The translations under genes were made by a program, and so were the position numbers. Shown piece by piece: positions 34,612 to 46,800 of a stretch of DNA of 64,000 bases. The notes beneath the pieces were generated by a model, which worked only from the letters and a program-made list of their open reading frames with translations, did not search any database and was not told the origin of the DNA. How positions within the stretch are numbered: position 1 is the stretch's first letter; each line of letters begins with the position of its first letter. Source of the stretch: Rapana venosa (lineage: Eukaryota; Mollusca; Gastropoda; Neogastropoda; Muricidae); assembly GCA_028751875.1 (NCBI GenBank), contig CM054167.1:19302559-19366558 (forward strand), read 5' to 3'.

Positions 34612-34823
34612 TCACGTAGACTCCTCCACTTTTGCAGCAGCGGTGGCTTTCTCCATCTGTTTCTGCTTTTCCGCCTCGTAGGCGGCACGAGCGCGAGCCA
34701 GCCATTGGTCGGGGAAGGTGCGAACGAACTGGGCCTGCTGGTCACTGTGACCGGCTTGTTGGAGCGAGCCAGCGTGTAACGACCGCTGACGTTCTTGCAG
34801 ACGTGGAGAATTTTCACCATCTC
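34612..34823 (-). CDS. Gene A exon 12 (terminal), one base short
   Basis: From acceptor TCTTACAG|GAG the incoming phase gives EMVKILHVCKNVSGRYTLAR and SNKP. A Gln/Glu/Lys-rich C-terminus (GHSDQQAQFVRTFPDQW, then LARARAAYEAEKQKQMEKAT) and stop TGA at 34612-34614 lie in another frame. Length 212 is one less than a multiple of three. One missing base near 34751-34754 (CCGG) would unite the halves. Either a consensus error or a real frameshift that would give a different tail. Confidence 0.65.
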
Positions 34824-37800
34824 CTGTAAGAATGGAGAGAAGGGGAAAAAGAGAATGAGGGAATGAAGTAGTGCATGAATGAATGATTTAGAATTTAGAG
34901 AAAGAAGGCAGGAGATGAGCAGTAGTGAAGCTGAAGATCAGGCTCTTACAACAAACAGACTTCTCTTATGCATAAAAAAAGGGGACGAGTAGTATGCTTA
35001 CAGTACCCTCAGGGACGGGATAGCTCAGTGGTCAGAGCACTCGCTTTCCCCCAGCCAAGTTAAGCAGCGTCGAGCGTGGTTACCAGTTGGATGGGTGACC
35101 GTTTGCGCGCCTTGGCTTCAGTACAGTCCTCCAGTTCACCCAGCTGTAAATGGGTACCTTGCCCTCTTTAGGGTCAGAGAAGGTAAAGCAGTGAGGGAGA
35201 GGAGATGGGCGCCACTGCCCTCAATATGCTGGCCCTAGAGAAGTGAGGTCTCTGACGCCTCGCTCCCCTACAACCTTATAGGTTATGGGACTCCTTTACC
35301 TTTTACCCTCAGTACTCTTAGTTTCTGCTCTTTTTTTCAAGGAAGAGAAACAAAACAAACAAGCAGATACGTAGGCAGAAAGGATTAAATATTCACTTCA
35401 AGTGTTGCAGTTAATCTGTAGTAAGTATTTGTGACACAGGAGAGAGAGAGAGAGTGGTGTGGAGGGGGGGGGGAAGAGAAAGGAGAAAGAGGGGGGGGGG
35501 GAGGGTCAAAGTAAAATTTGTATTTCCACAGAGTTGGGGAGATAGATCTAGATGAGACAAGAGGTAAAAGCTAATATCAAAGAGAGAGAAGAGGAGAGAG
35601 AGAGATTTTAGAGAGAGATTGCGATTTTTGAGAGAGAGAGAGGGAGGAACTCCAGCATCAACAAAGTGAAATGACAAGGCAGGGGAGCAGAAGCAAATAC
35701 CCTCCACAAAACCACTCCCTAATCCAACCCCCTACCCCCATTTAAGACAATGACAATAATTTATTCAAAAAAGGCCATAGCCCCCATTTGAAGGGGTATA
35801 CATCATTGGTAATGGTGTGTACATTCCACACCTAAGTCCTGTACCTCCAACACACACACTTAAAAATTTTTTACAATCTAAAGGCAATCACGATATCAAC
35901 GTTTTCCCTTCTTTTGAAAAGACTTATGCAAGTACATAGCAACATTTCATATAGTGTTTTAATAATAATAATAATAATAATGTATAGAATTTATATCGCG
36001 CTGAATCTTGTAAAAGTACACATCAAAGCGCTCAGATGACATTAAAAAAATTAAAAAATGTATGCGTGTGTATGCAGTTTTTTAAAAATTTTGTCATCTG
36101 TTCCCACCGACACACAATGGCCTACTCTTTCAAACAGCGGAACAGGATTTAACGTGCGCGCAAGATGTTCCGCGTGCGTTCGCACACAGGGGGGGGGGGC
36201 TCGGTTTATAGTCTCATCCGAAGGATTGGTGGAGGACAAAAAGTAAGACTAACTAACCAAAACAGCGCGGCGGGTCTCCCTTATACAACTCAGAAGGAAC
36301 CCCCCCCCCCCACAGCGACAACAGACCTGAGGAGTGATGGCACGGTGGTGGAAGGAGTAGAACACCTCCTTGCTGGCGCTGGTGCGCACGCTGGGCGGGG
36401 TCAGGAAGCAGTGGCGGGCGGCCGTGACGCAGAACTTGCGCATGCCCTCCCCCAGCCCCGGGCCAAAGATCAGCTCCTCCAGCGTCACCTGCAAGGTCAA
36501 CCGAGGTCAACAACCAACCACCCACACGCTCCGGCTTTCGTTTCGAAAGCGTACCGTGCAGCTGATCGTTCACGATGCAAGTACCGAGACTGAAAAACAC
36601 ACACATACAACAACAAAATCCTCTCTGACTGAAAAACACACACATACAACAACAAAATCCTCTCTGACTGAAAAACACACACATACAACAACAAAATCCT
36701 CTCTGACTGAAAAACACACACATACAACAAAAACAAAATCCTCTCTGACTGAAAACACACACACATACAACAACAAAATCCTCTCTGACTGAAAAACACA
36801 CACATAAACAAAAACATCCTCTCTGACTGAAAAACACACACATACAACAAAAACAAAATCCTCTCTGACTGAAAACACACACACATACAACAACAAAATC
36901 CTCTCTGACTGAAAAACACACACATACAACAACAACATCCTCTCTGACTGAAAAACACACACATACAACAAAAACAAAATCCTCTCTGACTGAAAACACA
37001 CACATACAACAACAACATCCTCTCTGACTGAAAACACACACATACAACAAAAACAAAATCCTCTCTGACTGAAAACACACACACATACAACAACAAAATC
37101 CTCTCTGACTGAAAACACACACATACAACAACAAAATCCTCTCTGACTGAAAAACACACACATACAACAAAAACAAAATCCTCTCTGACTGAAAACACAC
37201 ACACATACAACAACAAAATCCTCTCTGACTGAAAACACACACATACAACAACAACATCCTCTCTGACTGAAAACACACACATACAACAAAAACAAAATCC
37301 TCTCTGACTGAAAACACACACACATACAACAACAAAATCCTCTCTGACTGAAAACACACACATACAACAACAACATCCTCTCTGACTGAAAACACACACA
37401 TACAACAACATCCTCTCTGACTGAAAACACACACATACAACAAAAACAAAATCCTCTCTGACTGAAAAACACGCACATACAACAAAAACAACATCCTCTC
37501 TGACTGAAAACACACACATACAACAACAACATCCTCTCTGACTGAAAAACACACACATACAACAACAAAATCCTCTCTGACTGAAAAACACACACATACA
37601 ACAAAAACAAAATCCTCTCTGACTGAAAAACACACACGTACAACAAAAACAAAATCCTCTCTGACTGAAAAACACACACATACAACAACAACATCCTCTC
37701 TGACTGAAAAACACACACATACAACAAAAACAAAATCCTCTCTGACTGAAAACACACACATACAACAAAAACAAAATCCTCTCTGACTGAAAAACACACA

Positions 37801-40800
37801 CATACAACAAAAACAACATCCTCTCTGACTGAAAACACACACATACAACAAAAACAACATCCTCTCTGACTGAAAACACACACATACAACAACAAAATCC
37901 TCTCTGACTGAAAACACACACGTACAACAACAAAATCCTCTCTGACTTAAAAGTCCTTCGGATGAGACTATAAACCGAGGCCCCGTGCGCGAACGCATGC
38001 AGAACATCTTGCGCACACGTTAAATCCTGTTCCGCTTTTTGAAAGAGTAGGCCATTGTGTGCCGGTGGGAACAGATGACGAAATTGACAAAACCGCGTAC
38101 ACACGGGGACTGGATGTAAAAAAAGCACATGAGTGCTTATTCCATTTTTCTTGATATAAAAGAATAAATAAATAAATAAACAACAAAATCCTCTCTGACT
38201 TAAAAGTAACTTCTTCTTTGCTGAATGCTTGGACAGCATCTATCTTGTCTGGCATATGAGTGAAAATGCGTTGCGCTGCTGTCTAGTAGTGCCTGACAAG
38301 TCAGGCCAGTGCATCCAACTTTGCAGTAGTAGGAGAGAACTGTGATATTTAAAGTCTTTCTGGAAAAAAAGGCAGGTGAATGGACCAAGAAGAAAGTAAA
38401 TAGACAACCCCCCCCCCAAAAAAAAAAAGAGACAGGAAGAAAAGGAACAATGCAAAAATAAAGAGAGGGATACTGGATAGAAAAGAGGAAATTCCTAGCA
38501 CAGAATTTGGGAATGCTAGCTTCATACTGGCATGCCCCTGGCATCCCCACAAGGGTTCGTGGATCTTAAATTTTTTTTAAATGAAAAAATGACAGAAACT
38601 GGCTGATGTCGGTGGTGGTGGTGGTTGTTGTTGGCTTTCCTCAGCTTAAAGAGTCTGGAGGTCATCCAGAATAAGCACTCTTGTCTCACTCATCCCACCT
38701 CTGGAATCATGTGCAGGCTGTAAGAGTACTCTGGAGGAGCAGTCTGCCTGTATTTTCAAGTACCTCCCCAAACAGTCATGACTCCAGTTTTCAGCGAAGA
38801 AATGATGAACAGTCTGAGAGTCATTATCTTTTTACAGTGAAGAAAGGATGAACAGTCTGAGAGTCATTATCTTTTTACAGTGAAGAAAGGATGAACAGTC
38901 GGTGAGTCATTATCTATTTACAGTGAAGAAAGGATGAACAGTCTGAGAGTCATTATCTTTTTACAGTGAAGAAAAGATGAACAATCAGCCAGTCAATATC
39001 TCTTTACAGTAAAGAGAGAAGAAGCAGTCAGTCAATATCTCTTTAGTAAAAAAAAGTAAAGGAGTCCCATAACCTATAAGGTCGTAGGGGAGCAAGGCAT
39101 CAGAGACCTCACTTCTCTAGGGCCAGCTTATTGAGGGCGGCGCCCATCTCCTCTCCCTCGCTGCTTTACCTTCCCTGACCCTAAAGAGGGCAAGGTACCC
39201 ATTTACAGCTGGGTGAACTGGGGGAACTGTACTGAAGCCAAGGCGCGCAAACAGTCACCGATCCAACTGGTAACCACGCTCGACGCTGCTTAACTTGGCT
39301 GGGGGAAAGCTGAGTGCTCTGACCACTGAGCTATCCCGTCCCCCAATATCTCTTTACAGTGAAGAAAAGATGAACAATCAGCCAGTCACATATCTATTTA
39401 CAGTGAAGAAAAAATGAACAATCAGCCAGTCAATATCTATTTACAGTGAAAGAAAAGATGAACAATCAGCCAGTCAATATCTATTTACAGTGAAGAAAAG
39501 ATGAACAATCAGCCAGTCAATATCTCTTTACAGTGAAGAAAAATGAAGAAATCTGCCATCATATCTCTTTTGACCATCAGCCTGCAACAGAAAAAAAATG
39601 AACAATCAGCCAGTCAATATCTCTTTACAGTGAAGAAAAGATGACCAATCAGCCAGTCAATATCTATTTACAGTGAAGAAAAAATGAACAATCAGCCAGT
39701 CACTATCTATTTACAGTGAAGAGAGAAGAAACAGTCAGTCAATATCTCTTTACACTGAAGAAAAAATGAACAATCAGCCAGTCACTATCTATTTACAGTG
39801 AAAAGAGAATAAACAGTCAGTCAATATCTCTTTACAGTGAAGAAAAAATGAACAATCAGCCAGTCACTATCTATTTACAGTGAAGAAAAGATGAACAATC
39901 AGCCAGTCACTATCTATTTACAGTGAAAGAAAAATGAACAAACAGCCAGTCAATATCTCTTTACACTGAAGAAAAAATGAACAATCAGCCAGTCACTATC
40001 TATTTACAGTAAAGAAAAGATGAACAATCAGCCAGTCAATATCTATTTACAGTAAGAAGAAGAAGAAGAATCAGCCAGTCAATATCTCTTTACAGTGAAG
40101 AAAAAATGAACAATCAGCCAGTCACTATCTATTTACAGTGAAGAAAAGATGAACAATCAGCCAGTCACTATCTATTTACAGTGAAGAAAGAAGAAACAGT
40201 CAGTCAATATCTCTTTACACTGAAGAAAAAATGAACAATCAGCCCGTCACATATCTATTTACAGTGAAGAGAGAAGAAACAGTCAGTCAATATCTCTTAC
40301 ACTGAAGAAAAATGAAAAATCAGCCAGTCACACTAACAGTAAAGCAAAGATTTAACATCCAGAATAATATTTACAGTAAAGAGAAAAAAGAAGCAGTCAT
40401 CAATATCTCTTTACACTGAAGAAAAAATGAACAATCAGCCAGTCAATATCTATTTACAGTGAAAAGAGAATAAACAGTCAGTCAATATCTCTTTACAGTG
40501 AAGAAAAAATGAACAATCAGCCAGTCACTATCTATTTACAGTGAAGAAAAGATGAACAATCAGCCAGTCACTATCTATTTACAGTGAAGAAAAAATGAAC
40601 AATCAGCCAGTCACTATCTATTTACAGTGAAGAAAACAAACACACATTCACACAAAACACCAGCACACAAAAAAACCCACTAAGACACAAACACCAAAAA
40701 CACACAAAACACCAACACAAACAAAACACCAACCCACCCACACACACACACACACTCTCTCTTTCTCACCACACAAAACACACACACACTCTCTCTCTCT

Positions 40801-43800
40801 TTCTCAAGCATTTTGTAACTGTGCTGTTGTTTGTACTCCTTGTTTCCATTATAAGTCATTGTGGCTGCCTGATGTGCAATTCTTTTGATTATCTTATATG
40901 CATTGACATCGTGTTCTGCTTTCAAGGTTTATTGGCTTTTGTTTATTTGAATGATGTACTTGGTGTGATGCCACCAGGAGAGCTGGCTTAGACTGAAAAT
41001 GTGACGATCTCTTTTTGCATTTTGTTTCCTTCACTTGCCTTTTTGCCTTGCCCACAGTATGTATTGCGGCCAAAGGCCATTGTACATTAAACCTGTTCAG
41101 AGTTCTCTCTCTTTCTCACCAAACACAACACACACCCTCTCTCTCACACCTCACAAAACACACACTCTCTCACACCATACAAAACACACTCTCTCAGACT
41201 CCCCACCCCCACCCCCCCCAACCTGTTCAGAGTTCTCCTCTTTCTCACCAAACACAACACACACCTGTCTCTCTCACACCTCACAAAACACACTCTCTCA
41301 CACCACACACCACACTCTCTCACACCGCACACAACACACACACTCTCTCACACCGCACAAAACACACACTCTCTCTCACACCACACAAAACACACACTCT
41401 CTCTCACACCACACAAAACACACTCTCTCTCTCACACCACACAAAACACACTCTCTCTCTCTCACACCCACAAAACACACACTCTCTCCACACCACACAA
41501 AACACACACACTCTCACACCATACAAAACACACACACTCTCTCACACCTCACAAAACACACACCCTCTCACACCTCAAAAACACACACCCTCTCTCTCAC
41601 ACCTCACAAAACACACACCCTCTCTCTCACACCACACAAAACACACACACACTCTCACACCACACACTCTCTCTCACACCTCACAAAACACACACACTCT
41701 CACACCACACACACCACCTCTACACACCGCACACAACACACACACTCTCTCTCACACCACACAAAATACACACTCTCTCTCACACCACACAAAACACACA
41801 CACCTCTCACACACCACACAAAACACACACACCTCACCACACCACACAAAACACACTCTCTCTCTCACACCACAACACAACAAACACACTCTCTCTCTCA
41901 CACCTCACAAAACACACACTCTCTCACACCACACAAAACACACACACACTCTCACACCACACAAAACACACACACTCTCTCACACCTCACAAAACACACA
42001 CCCTCTCACACCTCACAAAACACACACCCTCTCTCTCACACCTCACAAAACACACACACTCTCTCACACCTCACAAAACACACACCCTCTCTCTCACACT
42101 CTCTCTCTCACACCTCACACCCCTCTCTCACACCACACAAAACACACCCTCTCTCTCACACCTCACAAAACACACACACTCTCTCACACCTCACAAAACA
42201 CACACCCTCTCTTCTCACACCTCACACTCTCTCTCACACCTCACACCCTCTCTCTCACATCACACAAAACACACCCTCTCTCTCCACACACTCTCTCACA
42301 CCACACACCCACTCTCTCACACCACACAAAACACACCCTCTCTCTCACACCTCACACACTCTCTCACCACCACACACCCACTCTCTCACACCACACACAC
42401 CTCTCTCCACACACACACACACCTCTCCTCTCTCACACCACACAAACACACACCCTCTCTCTCACACCACACACACTCTCTCTCTCACACCACACAAAAC
42501 ACACACACTCTCTCTCACACCCCCCCCTCCCTCCCCCCTCCCTCCTCCCTCAACCCACCCCTCTCCAAAATAAACCCTCGCCTTTTTCTGATAGCTCTCC
42601 ATAGCTTCCACGATGGCGTCCTCCAGCCAGGGCCGATCTGGGTTGTTGATCCAGGTCACGACCGCCGCGTCTTCTTTAGCGGCGGAGTCCGACTGCTCCC
42701 TGCCCGCCCCTGCCTTGGCGTCTTCCGAGGTCCCCTTGGACGCCTCCTGCCTGGGACACCCTACGCGCTCGGTTCGCGCCGGCCCCTCGGCCTTCAGCTC
42801 CTCCGCCCGCTTCCGCAGGTCTGCTATGGGGATGGCCTTGGAGAAGTCTTCCTTGGTGCTGAACTGCCTCGTGGCAAGTGAAACAAACAGGTTATTATTG
42901 TTATTGTTATTATTATTATTCCCCGAAAGTCAGAATGTGGCTACCTTTATGGTAGGGGTGGGGTGGGGGGGGGGTGGTGGAATGGTAAGACTTATGTCAA
43001 AACTCTTACACTTTAACCTTGGAATTCTAGCTGAACCATTTCCCTGACGTTTTTCGACGAGAGCCTCCAAAAGCAAGGGGCAGCCTGATTTCGGAAATGG
43101 CAGAACAGATTAATGAGATGCCTTGCCCACAGTGATCCCACATCCGTCTGGAAGTTGCCAAAGGACAAGTCAGCCATGAGCGCTTTGACATAATGCTTAC
43201 AAGTTCAGCCTATAAAATTCCATACATTATTATTAATATATATTTCAAGGAAGTTCAGAGTAGCAGCCCCAGGGCTGCAGCCTAAGACTTTGCGGTCAAT
43301 GCTCCTAGTCAAGGTCATAGTCGATACTAAAGACAAGCTGTAAAGTGAATTCATGATTGAAAGAAAGATGCTGACGAAGCCTCACTTTGCTGTTTTGCCC
43401 AGGTCAACTGGCTTGCACAAACTGTAACTCGCAGGAACAAAAGAAAAAAATAAAATTAATATGTAAGAAGTGCATGACGTAAGCACTCAACTATCAAACC
43501 ATGAGGTTCTGGCATGACTTGCCACATCTGCCCTTTCTTCCCATTTGAGGAGGAAAAAAAGAAAAAAAAAATCAACAAATGTCTAAAAACCCTTTGACGA
43601 ACTTAACCAAGCCCAGTGCCGAATGACGCAGAAATCTAGCAATACTTTAAAAACCCTTTCTGGTCTTTCAAAGAGTACACGCCATTTCATGGGCAAGGAA
43701 ACAACAGTTCTTTAAAAAACCCATGCAGCAGTGTGTTTGAAAACCCCACCTAAGTTGGAATGTGCACCTTAACCCTTAGCTGGCATAGCGTTCCAAAACG

Positions 43801-46800
43801 GCCGAACCTATCCTTGGGCACAACGGCCAAAAACGGCCGGCGTCCTGACCGTCACTTCAGTGCGTTCATACATTCGAAATTCCCGCCAATCTCGCTTCAA
43901 ATCTCGTCAAAATAGAAGCAACGAGACTGCCCACGTGACTTCCGCATGTAAATTGCAAATGGCGGCGGTTGGAATGTGTTTGTGGCATGTTTTGGAGGAA
44001 AAAAATCACAATTTTTCCCAAGATGGACGCTATCTTCGAATCCGACATGTACGATCGTTTTTATGGCTTTCATGCCGAAAATATGACGCTGTGAGATGTG
44101 TATCCAGGCTCAAATATCGATGTAAGCGATCCTAGTAGTGTGTGCACTTCTGACTTTGTTGATTGAAGTGAGAAAGACGGTTTTGACGACAACGAAGTTC
44201 GAGACGTAAATCATTCGTCAAATCTAACTCGGCCGATGCGCGTTTTGAATTCTGCTAATAGAATTGAGGAAATTATCGCGGATTTCGAGTTTGGCAATGG
44301 TTCACAACTTGATATATTTTGTGAATTGATTGCTATTTGGGACTTTTGTTACGGTAGCGGCTTGAACTGTAAAATTAACATGCATCGCGATCGTCGCGTT
44401 CTTTGGCAAACAAAATGGCGACCGTGGAATGTTTCATGTTTTCGTGCATCATTCATCAAAAAAACTAAAAACCCAACAGTAGGTTGAAAACTTTTCTTCT
44501 GTAATTGTTTCTGAATGTTTTACTTTTTATTTGATCAAAATCCATGCATGCATTCCAAAGCTATTGCAACACTAACTGTGACACATACAAACCGATCAAT
44601 GACCTTGCGTGTTTATGCATTATAATTCTAAAATAAACAAAAATAACAACACACAATAGCAAATAGCAGTTTCTTTATTCATTTCTGCATTTTGCTGTTT
44701 TTATTTCATTAAAATCCATTAAACCATTGTGGAGTTATTGCATGTTAAATACACCCACCCACTCAGAGGCCATCCACCTCCATTTTGCTTGCCCAGCAGG
44801 AAGTGAACAAATGATTTTGCTGTGCCCAGCAAAGGGTTAATGGTGGTTGGGGAAGGGGGAGGGGGGATGGGGAAAGAGGAATAGTTGCATGCGCAAAAAA
44901 ATCTCACCACCGGTGAACCTCAGAATTCTAGCCGCGAAACGGGAGTTTTAAAAAACATGTTCACTGAGAAAATTGTGGCGGAGGAAAAATGAAGAGCAGG
45001 CATATAACTCTTGTCATCATTATGAACATTATTTATCAAAGATTGCCGAGTACAATTCTGTAGAAAAACGCACTCTTATAGGAAAATGGATACATTCACA
45101 GACATTTTATACGCAAACAAACAAAAAAAGAGTGGAGCAGCACCAATAGCAACGCACTTTTCCCAGGGAGAAAAGCAGCTATGAATTTTATGCAGAAAAA
45201 TCTGCCATGATTAAAAACGGTATACATTTCACAATACAAGTCATAATCAATACAATACAAAATGAAATCTCAAAAGACCGACTGCCAATTTTAAAGGAGA
45301 AAAAAAATTCTCTGAAGTCAGAGTATGGCTGCCTATATGAGACACTTGGAAAAAAAACCCCAAACCCAACCACATCTACATGCACCCTTGTCATCCAGTG
45401 GCAATGTCACAATGATTCTGAAGTCAGAGTATGGCTACCTAACCCTATATGTGCACCTTTCTCATCCAGTGTGTACTTATAATGTCACAACGATCCTGAA
45501 GTCAGAGTATGAGACTATAAACCGAGGCCCCGTGTTCGAATGCATGCAGAACATCTTGTGCACACGTTAAATCCTGTTCCGCTTTTCGGAAGAGGCCATT
45601 GTGTGCTGGTGGAAACAGATGACAAAATTGACAAAACCGCATACGCACGGGAGCTGGATGTAAAAAAGCACATAAGTGCTTATTCCATTATCCTCGATAT
45701 AAAAGAATAAATAAAATTTTTTTTTTTTTCAAAGTCAAGAGTATGGCTACCTAACCCTATATGTGCACCTTTTCTCATCCAGTGTGTACTGACAAAGTCA
45801 AAGAGATTCCCAAGGCGTGACAAGGAGACAAGAGAGCAAGTTCTAGATGACACCCCCGCCCCTCCTCCCTCCAGAGTATTAATCTGAGGAATGCCCAACA
45901 CCACGTCCACTTGTGAGCATAGAGATCACTTACCGATATGACGTCCTGAGACTGGTACAGCTCCATCAGAATCATGGCCGCCGTAGAGTTGCGGGACTTG
46001 GCCTTGGACGGTCCCATCCCTATCACCGATTTCTGACGGTTCAGGGTGATCTCGCAGCTGTACATAACAGATCATTTGTGCTTGCTGATACCAACAACCC
46101 ACACATCACCGATAAAAAAAGGTAGAGGTGTCCCATAACCTATAAGGTCGTAGGGGAGCAAGGCATCAGAAACCTCAACTTCTCTAGGGGGCCAGCATAG
46201 TGAGAGTGGTGCTCATCTCCTCTCCCTCGCTGCTTTACCTTCCCTGACCCTAAAGAGGGCAGGTACCCATTTACAGCTGGGTGAACTAGGGGCCTGTACT
46301 GAAGCCAAGGTGCACAAACGATCACCCATCCAACTGGTAACCATGCTCGATGCTGCTTAACCTTGGCTGGGGGAAAGCGAGTGCTCCAACCACTGAGCTA
46401 TCCCGTCCCCAGTACTGGGCACTTATTTAAATGTTTGGCTGCCCCCCCCCCCCCCCCCCCCCCCAAATGACAAAGTGTTTTCTAAATCCTGAGTAGTGGG
46501 CATAAAGTGTCGCATATGCAAAATCTTGTCATTGGTGAGCCTTGAAGCTCTAGCTGAGGGAAAAAAAGAAGAAAAAGAAAGGAAAAAGAAAATGTTCACA
46601 TCCTGTTCTTATTCTACACTGGGACTTGCCTAATTGGTGAGATTTTGCACACACTCATTCATACACACACACACCCAACACTACACTACACTACACACAC
46701 TCACATTTTCCTTCAAACTCACTCTACTGTTACACACACATGCACACTTTCCTTCACACTCATACACCAGATCCACCCTCCAAACACACTCTTGCACTCA

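Noticed and set aside
34612..34823. Exon 12 as an internal exon continuing into gene B
   Set aside because: The protein-like C-terminus ends in a clean TGA and the only nearby GT (GTGAAA) is a poor donor; kept only as a remote alternative.
36253..38239. Open frames of 580-587 codons on the minus strand (SQRGFCCCMCVF-type repeats)
   Set aside because: They are translations of the 39-bp minisatellite, open in all three frames because the unit has no stop; no start context, splice borders or non-repetitive content.
36583..40640. CRISPR-like look of the 39-bp and 43-bp arrays
   Set aside because: Units are directly adjacent with no unique spacers and the DNA is animal; these are tandem repeats.
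41015..42604. Open frame of 529 codons on the plus strand (HTLSLTPHKTHT repeats)
   Set aside because: CA/CT repeat DNA open in two plus frames; composition artefact.
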